Part shown: piece after piece, positions 12,560-23,473 of the stretch
Layout: each line of letters starts with the position of its first letter
Position numbering within the stretch: the stretch's first letter is position 1
Source of the DNA: Cheilinus undulatus
Lineage: Eukaryota > Chordata > Actinopteri > Labriformes > Labridae
Length of the DNA stretch: 64,000 bases
Assembly (NCBI RefSeq): GCF_018320785.1
Contig: NC_054877.1
Span: 38,028,151 to 38,092,150, forward strand
Direction: 5' to 3'
Made by a program: the position numbers and the translations under genes
Notes under the pieces: model-generated
The model's input: only the letters and a program-made list of their open reading frames with translations
Databases searched by the model: none
Told to the model about the DNA's origin: nothing

Positions 12560-12851
12560 TAGGGATGCACAATATTTCCAGCCTGATATCAGTACTAGGG
12601 CTTGCCAGAAAATGTTCTGTTAGAGCTACAAAGGTGAAGAAAGCGTCATTAGAATGGCACAATGGAGAGCTTTCAGAAGAAAAAAAACAAGAGATTGTGA
12701 TTTACGGTTCAAAAGTTATTCAACTTTGAATAGCAATTGCCCTTTCTTGTTGTATATAACCATGCTTGTCTCAGAGGGTTAAATATCGATATCGGTATTG
12801 GCTAAAATTAATGTCTAAATATCAGCATGAATCCAGTATCGTGCATCTCTA
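12560..12851. mobile_element. Short hAT-like MITE
   Basis: The ends TAGGGATGCACAATAT and its near inverse ATCGTGCATCTCTA mark a 292-bp element. The flanking 8-mers TCTGATAC (12552-12559) and CTTGATAC (12852-12859) match at 6 of 8 positions, as expected for an ageing hAT target duplication. Interior phrases (ATCGATATCGGTATTGGC) are typical of this family. Confidence 0.7.
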
Positions 12852-12913
12852 CTTGATACCTCTGAAATGAAGGGGAATTTTTCTTTGGTTTGTGAATGAT
12901 GTCAGTGTTCCTG

Positions 12914-13424
12914 CAGTGGTTCTCAACTGGCCTAGCCTCAGGATCCCCCTTCACCTCTGTAATGAGATATCAAGATTCAAACTGTTGAAAATGATCAACC
13001 ACTCAAGCTTTTGCAATGAAAAATGTTAACTCTGACCTTAGGACAAAATGTGATTGAACAAAGTCAAATGACAAGTTTTTCATGTTGAAAAAGTGCTTCG
13101 TTACAAAAGCATAGGCGTCTAGTTCACTCAATTTTCCAGCGATAATGTGGAAATGTTGGTTATTTTTTAGATGTTAAGAAACAAAGATGCTATATAGGGA
13201 AATCCAGCTTTTTCCCCATGAAAATGAGATAATTCCAAATAAATTATTATACATATATTTTTTTGACTGATTATGTGTTAACTTAGTAATATTGTGCAAG
13301 ATAACAATGTCCACATTTCATGAAACCACCAAAATTTACTCAGCATCAGGGAAAAACTTGGTAAAATAAAATGAGAATATGTCAACCCACTTTAGGATCC
13401 CAACCCACCATTTGAGAACCACTG
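12914..13424. mobile_element. hAT-type MITE with CAGTGGTTCTCAAC ends
   Basis: The left end CAGTGGTTCTCAAC and right end TTTGAGAACCACTG form the terminal inverted repeats of a well-known vertebrate hAT MITE type. The element is 511 bp, non-coding and AT-rich. The flanks do not retain a recognisable target duplication. Confidence 0.75.
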
Positions 13425-15033
13425 GTTTAAACAACTTGCAGGCAAAATTTGCTGTCATTTCATTTTTCCTAGAGAAACGTCCTTTATCTAATGAGTATCA
13501 GTTCCACAAAATGGTAAGATACCACAGCTTTACTCAAGCTCCCTTTAGTGGTATAAGCCTGAAACAGAAACACATTTTGATGTGCTTTTCTCAAAATTAA
13601 GGGAAATAAAGTTGGCCGAAATAAAAACATTATGACTGATTGATTTAAAGTGAAAAGTCAAGCTTCAGAGATGAACAAAGTGTGAAAATCGGGGCTGATA
13701 ATGATGTTCAAAATGACCATTTACCAATGCTGAAGCTGATGTTTTCATTTAAATCCTTTTTTTGCGGTAGCATTGCTAAAATGTCCCCATTTTCTCTCAC
13801 ATTTGACTGTGAACACAGATCAGACTTTTCTCAACAGTTCATTTTCTTGCCCTGTAAAAATCCCAGCAGTTAGATTAACCAGACGCCACACAACACTGAC
13901 AAAACAGATAAAAACTGATATTTGTTCATACCGAATGGTTTGGCCAGTGGCAGATGTTTGCAAACAGGGCTGATATCAACCAATACCAATGTTAAACCTA
14001 TGCATTGTTGCAGCCCTATATGTTGTGTCTTTTCAAGAGAAGAAGAAAACTTTTTCAAATACAATTTGGTTTAACCTTTTCTGATATTTTTCAGGTAGTG
14101 AGAGAACCTAAAAACTGATCGTCTTTATACACAGCATCAAGGATATTTGTTTAAATGTTTGATTATGAATTATTAACTGCACTTTCAAGCTTGTTTACAG
14201 AATAAATCACAGAAATACTGATGTTATGAACTGCTTTGTCATAAGCATGGACCAAGTTCTGCCTGTTTGTTGTCAACACTGACTGTATGCACCAAAACCT
14301 GCTAAACCATGCTTGAGCACAGCTTGGACAAAGCCTAAGCATATGAAAATCACAACCCCTCCGCACAAATTCCACATCTTCATGTAGAATTGATAAATAG
14401 AGATGGTGCTTAATGGCCTTGGGTAGAGACACTGGGTGAGGAAAAGGTATATAATACTGACTTCCATTATGACATGCAGATTATGAATGGACAATTACGA
14501 GTTTGGCCATGAAAAATGACTGGGTTGTTTATTCTTCATTTTACAGGTACTACTAACGCCCCTTCAAGTCTTCACATTTGTGAGCGTGCTCAGTTAGAGC
14601 ACTGCAAAAATGGACAACAGCCAATTAAAAAAAAGTACAAGTAAATCCTTCCCATTCCAGTTTGGAGACACTACAAAATCTACATTTTGTTGGGTTTAGT
14701 AAATTCAAATGACTTGAGACTTACATTAAGTGATCTGTATAATGTTACCAAGGACTACTAGGGATGGATCTCTATAAAGGGAAAGGTAAAAATAGGGAGG
14801 CGAATACCCTGGTGACAAAAACCACAGAAGATATGTGCTTAGTTCTCTTCGTGTTTCAGACTTTAAGGCAATTTGAACTCTAAAAATCAATAAATTAAAA
14901 AAAAAACTTAAGTGGAACTGCAGCAGGAACTTTCTAGAAACTGAATATCAAAAAAAACCCTTCATAGTAAAAGCATCAGCCTTTTGTGACAATACACAGC
15001 AGTCTGACTATATCAAGACAAATAAATGCAAAT

Positions 15034-18000
15034 TCAATGCGTTTCTCTCACAATCATACTGCTGTTGCCTCTCAGCTGTGCCAGCAAGTCTCTGAACCCG
15101 CCCCTCTTCTTTGCTGTGTTCTGATTGGCTGGGGCTTCTATTGCTGGTTCCAGAGTGACAGAGCAGGGGATCAGCTCGACCGTCACCGTGTCCATTTCTT
15201 GATCGTTGCCACTCTCTGGAGCAGGAGAGTCGACAACTTTCCTGGCTGCATGTTGGCCGTTTTTATCGGCACGGTCTGAGTCCACGCGCTGATGGTGACT
15301 GTTGTTATGGAGACGCCGCTGCTTTGTGACACGAGAGCCCCAAGGATCAGCTGTTTTCCTCTTCCTCCTGGTCTTCTTTGTCACTTTTTTCAGTGGAGCT
15401 CTGACGCATTGTCTGAGGTTCCTGACGAAAATAAACAACGTTTATTTAACATGCCAGGCATGTTTTCAGCCACCCTATCCATCAACACCCGCTCAGTTTT
15501 TCGCGGTTATTGGTCAGTTACACTTTTTATAAATCATAAGTGGTAAAATGGTTTCTACACCCAAATCTGTGCTTGTTTCTGTGCAACTTTGATAAACAAG
15601 GGCCTTTGTGTGATGACTGTAGAATATATATGTATAACTTAAAAATTAAATTACTGGAAAAATTAACTTTTTTATGATATTCTCATTTGTCAGGATGCAC
15701 CTGCCTAGATATCTAGAGATGTATAGACTGTTTACCTCTGCAGGAAAGTGTGTGGCCTCAAGCAGGCTGATTCTCCTACACACTGCTCAGTCGGATTTGC
15801 ACTAGTCTTAAACCTCAGTTTTCTTTTAACCAGCGTCACGTATGTCAAAAGCTTCCTAAAAGAAAGAGAGATGTGCATATAAAAAAATGACAGCACATGG
15901 AGCATCACAGCTGTGGTCTTCCTTTTTAAATCCAAACAAAAGTATGTGCACACACAGTATTAAGCTGCCGTACCCTTTTGCACAAGGTAGCCTCTTTGGT
16001 CTCCAGCTCTTGAGCAGGACCCACTGGTCACACGTCAGAGACTTTGGATCTGAAAGAAGAAGACCTTATCAGGATACTCCTGTTTACTACAAACAAGAGT
16101 TACAGACTGGATCATAGTTGGCAGATGCCTCATTATTCAGCCTTGAAGCGCTTCTCTGACAGTGTTAATAAATAAAACATGAAGGTATCCGATGTGACTT
16201 CTTAAGTCATCAAGCACAGTGGTTCTCAACTAGTGGGTCGGGACCTAAGAGTGTGGCTCGCCAATGTGTGCCAGGAAAAAAATGTGTCGAAAAGTCAATG
16301 TACAGAAGCCCTAAGTGGACATACAGTATATTCATACATATATTTTTTTAGGGTTTCCTAAGAAAACCAGAAATTTTAGTATTTTTCTCAAGATTTCTAT
16401 ACACATATCTCATTTTCTTTGGACAACATAGCTGGTTTTCCTAAGACAATGAGGAAATTCCTCAGTGTGAAAACTGGAATATTTCCATCAAATAAATACA
16501 GTGCTTGTAAATGTATAAAAACTTGGGTCGTGACTTTACTTAGTGGTAGTGGGTCCTGATGTCCATCCAGTTAAGAACTACTGGTCTGGCACATATTACA
16601 CTTCAATACCAGTCTCTCAGACCAGAACTTTTTTTTTGGTCAAATGTGGTTCAAGGGATAAGGTTTGGACAAGGGAGGAGTTCATGTACAAATAAATAAA
16701 TATGATATAAAACTTGTATGAAATATGTTTGATCATCTGAGAGAGAATATCCAGTCAGTGTAAACTCAGAGCAAAAAACAACAAACCTAGAGTTCCCTAG
16801 GGTTCCCTTCTGTCTTTTTATGAAAGTCTTTACCCCACAATACATTCATGAAGAGTATATTTACTTTTTGCTATGCAAATGTTAAGAATATTGATTATAC
16901 TTTTAAAGCTTTCCTCCAGGATCCAATATAAATTGGCTGGCAACATCTGATTACTTATTATGACTCAACAAACCTGTAAGCCATACTCGTTTTTGCATTG
17001 ACACACCACCTAATAAAAACTGGAAATACAAAAATAATGTCAGGCAGTACAAACCAAGCCCTGCTTCTTGGCAATATAGGCATACAACAAACTAAAAGAT
17101 TCTTAATTTACATACAATCTACTCCTTACTTGTGTTAGAATTGTATCTTTTGCTGAAAAAAAAAAAAAAAGAGTTCTTACCATTGTCTAAGAGTTTGTTT
17201 TTGAGCGGAGCTTTCATCTTCTTTGCTTTCTGGTAGAGTTTCTGACAGGCTGAACACAAGCTCTGTGATGGCTTCTCTTTCTCTGGGCCGACCTCAAAGA
17301 AGACGGACGGACCAGAAACAACGCTGCAGTTGTCAGAGTAGTCCTCATCCGACTCGTCCACTCCTGCATCAGGGACCTCGACAATCTTTTCTTCATCGTC
17401 CTCTTTAACGTCTTTAGTTTTGTGAGTTCTGTCAATGACGTCCAGAATGTCACGATCTCTCCTGTCGTCTGTTTTCACTGCAATGTTGTCAGCTTTGCTA
17501 TTCTTTAGCCCCATCTTCCTCTGTCTCTTACTCGCTGACTTGCGCTTGATCACCTCCTCATTTGGACTCGTGCTCCTCTGGAACCTCTGGGAGGGCTTTG
17601 GTGGTCTGGAGGAACGTCGGGGAAACATGGGTCTCTTCCACTGAAAACAAAACTGGAACGACCTATAGCAGAGAAAACAGTCATGACCTGTTATAAAGGT
17701 CTTTGAAACCGTTGGATATTAATTATGTGATCATTAGGGCTAATATTGTTTTAAAATTTAACTGAGTGTTTTTGTCTTACCTATAATATTCTATTCGTAT
17801 TAACCTTTTACGAATGAATGACTCCACACCATCCACCTCATAGCAACAGTCAGTCACAGGCCTGCAGATTTGAAGACAACACACCATTTTAGTATCAGAT
17901 CATTAAACACCAGTATTGGAGATTTGTTCTTGATTCAGATTCTCTCTGATCTAAATGTTCTTTAAACAAATATGTCATCTATCCTGTCACTCTAAGCTAT

Positions 18001-19914
18001 GTGAATGAATTGTTCATTTAGACAGTATGCATGAGAAGTTCAAAATCAGAAATACCAAAATACTGGGTGCCTAGAATTTCTATTTCTCTTACTATGGTAC
18101 CAAAACTTCAACATGCATTTACATGTATTAGTATTTCTTAATTTATTTTGCTATTAGACTGGCACTGAAGGAAAAAAAAACTTGCAATGTGACTATCCTA
18201 ATATATATCAACTTAATTTTTTTTTTTTTAGGACACAAAAGTTTAACACGGGTGTGTGCTGTCAGTCATTCGGTGATCTCTATACTGAAACAGAGGTCTT
18301 CTTTATGGTGCCTTGCATTAGTATATCCACTCTCCTCAAATAGGAGTGCTATAAGCTGTAAATTAACCTTACATGGGCTTTGGATAGTTTGATTGACTCA
18401 GAAATTTTCAATATTTTAATTTTTAAAATTTCACTTCAAAATCGAGAACTAGTATGCATATGAATTTGATGAATAATAAAATGTTTTGGGTTTTTTTTTT
18501 TTTTTTTTTGCAGTTGTTGGTAATAAAGACCAGAAATGACTGAATATCAAATATCTAAAATTTCTATTATTGTTGCCACAACTCTCGACTCTAGCATCAT
18601 ATATACATAGGTGTGTTGGTCCAGCTTAAAACTCCACTTACCTATTCGTTTGTAAGGCCAATATTCACAGCTTACTATATCAGCAGGACTGATCACATCT
18701 ACTGATATGGATGATTTACTTTTATAGCCAATATCTGCCTATACTATTATTATGTTGATAATATCATACATCCCTACCTTTTGCACTCAGTGAACACACC
18801 TTTATTTTTGAAAGAGAAAAGCTAACATTATTGGAGAATATCAAGTTATTCTGAAAGCAGTGCTGCAAACTCTTCATGTTTTGAATGTTGTTTTATGCGA
18901 CTTAATATATTATTATAATATATATATATATAATATATTTTTTGATATAAAAAAAACGGTTCAAAAAGTGTTAATTTTGGCAGTCATGTCTAATTTCAGT
19001 TTTAGTCTAAATGAAATGCATTTTAGTTTTAGTCACATTTTAGTCATTTCTATCCTTTTCAGTCTGAGTCTAGTTTTAGTTGACAAAAACTCAAAAACAT
19101 TTTTGTCTAGTTTTAGTCCATTAAAAGTCCTCACATTTTAGTCTTTACTTTTAGTCCAAGCATTTATTTTGTTTTTCAAATGTGGTAATAAATCATGGTA
19201 CTGTGTTCTCCTCACCCTGCCAAACCTGGGGTCCCTGCTTTCTACAGCTGAGAGGCACATTAGCAACAGATACATTGTGTTTATGACAGATTTACTCACA
19301 GTGGAGAAATTCACGGATTTTGAATGTCCGACAAAAACTACGTGACATGTTTGTCTAATTTTAGACACCACAGATCTATTTTTGTTAGTCTTAGTCTAGT
19401 TTTTGTCATGGAAAAAAAGGCTGTCGACGAACATTTCAGTCATAGTTTTATAAACGACATTTACACTGGTTCAAAACTAGCATTATTTTCTGTAATTTCC
19501 TTGATATCCAAGCACGTAAACTCATGATACCAGTCATGTATCTTCTAATCGCAAATCGCAATTACACACAGAGACCTAATCATGTAGCTCTAAAATCAAG
19601 CTAAACATCGTAACCATGTCAGCTTAGCAAAGTGAATGCATAACTGCTGGTCTGAGGCCCTGTAATAGTAGTCCTTCGATATGAATAGAAATCCTTAAAA
19701 CAATGAAGAGCTCCGCTGTCATAAAGCTTATTTTAGCATCGTAGCCAATGTTTCGTCAGTCTGAATACATAAAGAATGAACATCGGTGTGAATGATCGAC
19801 ATCAGCGCTGATATCCACTCTAAACCAAAGCTATCGGCTATCGCTACAAACTTACTTCTGTGTCGGATCGCAGTTTAGGAAATTAAACACGCTCATGGCC
19901 GATTTTTCTGACAT
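15034..19914 (-). CDS. Unrecognised basic, probably nuclear protein (six exons)
   Basis: I do not recognise the family. Six minus-strand exons join in frame with GT-AG splice sites: 19914-19856, 17861-17781, 17662-17181, 16049-15974, 15855-15736 and 15421-15034, encoding 401 residues. The start begins MSEKSAMSVFNFL; a second Met follows six codons later. Visible features are a conserved-looking N-terminus (VESFIRKRLIRIEYYR, about 32-47), a basic Arg/Ser/Pro stretch, an acidic patch around 130-165 (DEEK, DESDEDYSD), a CxxC at Cys183/Cys186, a Trp-rich segment (CDQWVLLKSWRPKR), a strongly basic cluster at about 283-294 (KKVTKKTRRKRK), and a C-terminal motif GGFRDLLAQLRG. There is no signal peptide or membrane segment. 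Low complexity and basic clusters suggest a nuclear, perhaps chromatin-associated role, which is inference. Confidence 0.8.
16217..16583. mobile_element. hAT-type MITE in intron 3 of the 401-residue gene
   Basis: The element starts CAGTGGTTCTCAACTAG and ends GTTAAGAACTACTG, inverted ends of 13-14 bp. The flanking 8-mers ATCAAGCA and GTCTGGCA match at 5 of 8 positions, consistent with an old target duplication. A homologous, longer copy sits at about 58467-59221. Confidence 0.75.
18966..19468. mobile_element. hAT-like MITE rich in TTTTAGTC words
   Basis: About 500 bp are built from repeated TTTTAGTC/GACTAAAA phrases. The termini AGTGTTAAT and TTACACT are inverted. The flanks share GGTTCAAAA (18958-18966 and 19468-19476), giving an exact 8-bp duplication once one base of register ambiguity is allowed. 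It lies in intron 1 of the 401-residue gene. Confidence 0.75.
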
Positions 19915-22900
19915 GTTACACAAAAAATGCGAGGCGCTTACTTGTTTACATATTGGCTCGCGCTCGGACGCTTGTGTTTCACTGTGCTCGAGGATAACCG
20001 ACTGTGGAACGGACTTAAAGCTCCGCGCGCGGCGGAAATCGGCTACGCTCGTAAATTCTTCTTCTACTATTTTTTTTCCTGAATAAAATTGTGCATTAGC
20101 ATCACCAAGTGGACAAAGTGATATTACCAATTCATTCCTCATGTTGGCAAAAAAGTAGAAATAACATAACTTTTAGTAGATGGAATTCATTTTCTGATCA
20201 AAGATACTCAGTTCACTTCTTAATTTCTTACATTTTCCCCCCAACAAAAACAAAATAAATGTGATTACAATAATCTGTGATTTGCAAATGAGACACTGAG
20301 ATAAAAAAAACCATCTCTTTCTCTCATACCCTCTTACCCAGTTATTCTGAATCAAGCCACAAAATGTTTATGAAGCAAAACCAATACAAAAACTCCTGAA
20401 GATTATAATGGTATTACTTTTCCTGTCTCACTAAAAGGTGATAATTCTTAAAATTGTAAAAAAAAAAAAAAAAAAAAAGTTTAAGATTCTCTTTGCCTTT
20501 ATTAGACAGGAAAGCTGTAGAGTTGCATCAAATGGTTAACATATTGGAAGTACGGCCATTATGTTTAAGGCATGGTCTCTTAAACCAGCGCCCCAGAATT
20601 GTTCTTTTGTCGAAGATCTATCCTTTCCAACCTGACTAAAACATCTGGGAACAATAATTCAAAGCTAATCCACCTGAAGAGACAGATCTCATGACCACTG
20701 TCACACCTCTACCTTTACATGTAGAAACATATAGGATAACAAATCTAGATAAACAGGCTTTTCTAAAGACACTTTTTGTTTGGGGGGGATTGTCACCATT
20801 CATTTTAAAAGACATGGCTTGTATGGACAGGTTTGTACAATAATGCTAAGCAGGTAAAGGAGGTTAAACTGAACAGGACTTGATGTACTGAGATGCTACT
20901 TGACAAGTTTGATCAGCAGTTATGAGTGCAGGCAAAGATTGGGACTATAGCTGCATGTATATAAATGTAAAGATAAAGTACCAGTTGTGTCAGCTACAAT
21001 TAGGCTAATATCTTTTGATATATTCCACATAGAAATGAAGAACCTTTAAACACAACCAGACTTTGGGATATCAAGACATCTGGTTTTTATCAGAGTGGAA
21101 CTGAAACATTCAAACCACTTTCAGTGGCGATGAGTGATGATGAATTTATCAGAATAAACAAAAATCTGAAAAAAGTAAGTAAACAACTTACGGCAGTGCT
21201 TAGCAATGAGCAGCAAGGCCATCACTGTATATGTGTGTAATATGTAAAAAAGCAACTAAACAGTGTAAACTAGGAATTTCCCTTCGGGGATGAATGAAGT
21301 ACGACTTTACTTTAAACTAGCATTTTTACTTTAACAGATCTAATGATGTGACAGAAACAAGCCCACCTAAAGGAGAAGTAATGGCATTTATGTCCCAGAC
21401 AGCAAACATCGAAAAAGGCTGAGTTTCAACGAAGAACAAGTAAAAAAACTAGACTATTATTAAAGCATAAAGCGTATAAATAAGATTGTCTGGAAGATGT
21501 GGGGCAGTACTTTCGGGCGCGGCGGAGTCGTGACATAAGCAAGCAGCAATAAGAGGCCAGTGCTGTTATGGTAGAAGACATTAGTGTGGAGGCTGCTGAA
21601 GTGCCAGTTTTATCAAAACTTGACATTTCTTCGTTAAAAAAGAACAAAGAACAGCACTCAGTTGTTTTCTTTTCAAAAATGACAAAAGTCATGTATGTCA
21701 TGGATGTGTGAAACACATCCATCTGGCATATCAGGTTAACTTTTATTGTGACAAAAGGTGATGAACCAAATATTCAGTTTCCTTCCTTTGTTAAATCATA
21801 AATTAACTGTGTCTATCCACATTTTTGGAAAGCTGAGTTCAATTTCACTAGGCCTAATAGGCCAATTTGACTAGAACCTGTCAGACAGAGTGAAGTAGGC
21901 TAAAAGATCTAAAAAGCAACACATCATGCAATGATCTGAAGAAATTCAAGAACAAAGAAGAAACAAAGTCATTGAAATCTATCAGTCTGGGCAGGGTTAC
22001 AAAGCCATTTCTAAGGCTTTGGGACACAGTGGGAGCCATTATCCACAAGCGGAGAAAACCTGGAACAGTGGTGTACCTTCACAGGAGTGGCCGGCTTACC
22101 AAAATGAATCCAAGAGCACATCAACAAGTCATCCAGGAGGTCACAGAAGAACCCAGAACAACATCTAAAGACCTGCAGGCCTTACTTGACTCAATTAAGG
22201 TCATTGTTCATGGTTCTACAATAAGAAAGAGACTGAGCAAAGGTGGCATCCATGGGAGAATTCAAAGGCCAAAACCACTGCTGACCAAAAAGAACAGATG
22301 TCTCACATTAAAAAAAAAAGAAAAAAAATCTTAATGATCCACAAGAATTTTGGTAAAGTATTTTTAGGACTGAGGAGGCAAAATTTGAGCTGATTGGAAG
22401 GTGTGCATCTCGTTGCATGTAAGAGCAATCTAACACAACATTTCATCAAAAGAATATCACGCCAACAGTCAAACATGGTGGTGGCAGTGTGATGGTCTGG
22501 GGCTGATTTGGTGCTTTAGGACCTGGACCACTTTCTGTAAATGATGGAAGCATGAATTCTGCTCTTTACCAGAAAATCCTGAAGGAGAATGTTCAGCCAT
22601 CAGGTTGTGGCATCAAGCTCAAGCACTCTTGGTTTATGCAGCAAGACAATGATCTGAAACACAACAGTAAGTCCACTTCTGAATTGCTTAAAGAAACAAA
22701 ATGAAGGTTTTGGGGTGGCTTTGTCAAAGTCTGGACTTAAATCTTCTACTCAAAACCCTTCAATGTGGCCGAATTAAAACAATTCTGCAAAGACGAGTGG
22801 ACAAAAAATCATCCATTGCAGATGCTTGCTTGCAGTTGTTGACACCAAGGACGGCAACAACCAGTTATTAGGATTAACGATTACTTTTTCACATAGAGCC

Positions 22901-23473
22901 AGGAAGGTTTATGGAATTGTCATCATTTAAAAACAGTATTTTGTATTTACTCAGATTGTCTTTGTCTAATATTAAAATTGTTTGATGATCTGAAACATTT
23001 TAGCGCGACAAGTGTTCAAAAAATAAAAAATCAGGGCAGGGGAAAATACTTTTTCAAAGCTCTGTATTATGCCCATGTGTTGGTACTGTGTCAAAAATCC
23101 TTGCACGCCTACGCAAACAACACTGTCATTTCCTCCACTGAACTCTCCCCCAGTGCCTCAGGTGTGGTGTCAGGTGTGAATATGTGCTTTCTTTTATGAT
23201 TGGATAATAATAAATCCAATCAAACAGTAACTTAATCAGAAAGCTATGCATTAACACAGAGGACTTTGGTTGCTGCTTTTGACTGAACCAAGCTTGTTTA
23301 AAGGAGGACTTTGAACACAGACGCAGAGGCATGCTAATTCACAGAGGTATGTAACAGAGCAGACAGAGGAGTGGTTTAAAGAGGCATTCAAAAGACGGAT
23401 TCTGATCTTACTCGGACACACCTTTCCGTCAGTGCTGGATTCAGGAAGCTTCACACCAAAAGGAGAGTAAACA
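19915..23473. other. Head-to-head intergenic region before the UGT gene
   Basis: This 3.6 kb region separates two divergent genes. The first 200 bp next to the minus-strand gene are relatively GC-rich (CGCGCGGCGG near 20025) and probably hold its promoter. A poly-A run (about 20458-20479), a short LINE-tail-like stretch (about 21274-21310) and a decayed Tc1 element (about 21740-23070) account for much of the rest. No other gene is apparent. Confidence 0.6.
21740..23070 (+). mobile_element. Decayed Tc1-like DNA transposon
   Basis: The sequence follows the common teleost Tc1 transposase gene over about 1.2 kb in the plus orientation. It begins with the pre-transposase segment near 21860 and includes the helix-turn-helix region (IYQSGQGYKAISKA in one frame near 21980). 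It continues to the DDE-domain segment near 22470 (ACAGTCAAACATGGTGGTGG) and the 3' end, TTGTTTGATGATCTGAAACA, at about 22978. The longest surviving frame is 120 codons (21972-22334). The transposase is interrupted by several small deletions and frame changes, so the copy is inactive. Confidence 0.85.

Larger units (their letters stand above)
4578..15033. other. 10.4 kb region without recognised genes
   Basis: Between the cxcr4 start and the end of the next gene I find no coding exon with convincing splice sites or family similarity. The region holds a duplicated upstream block (4932-5066 and 6375-6525), a MITE at 7862-8416, a degenerate GT-skewed tandem repeat at about 9700-10960, and two hAT-like MITEs at 12560-12851 and 12914-13424. 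The first 2 kb would be the cxcr4 promoter and proximal regulatory region. The rest is AT-rich with only scattered short frames. Confidence 0.6.

Noticed and set aside
15302-15532. Plus-strand frames over 14986-15546
   Set aside because: They are antisense to exon 6 of the 401-residue gene and have no splice or family support.
20458-20479. Poly-A run that might mark a processed gene copy
   Set aside because: No gene-like sequence precedes it and no flanking duplication is visible.
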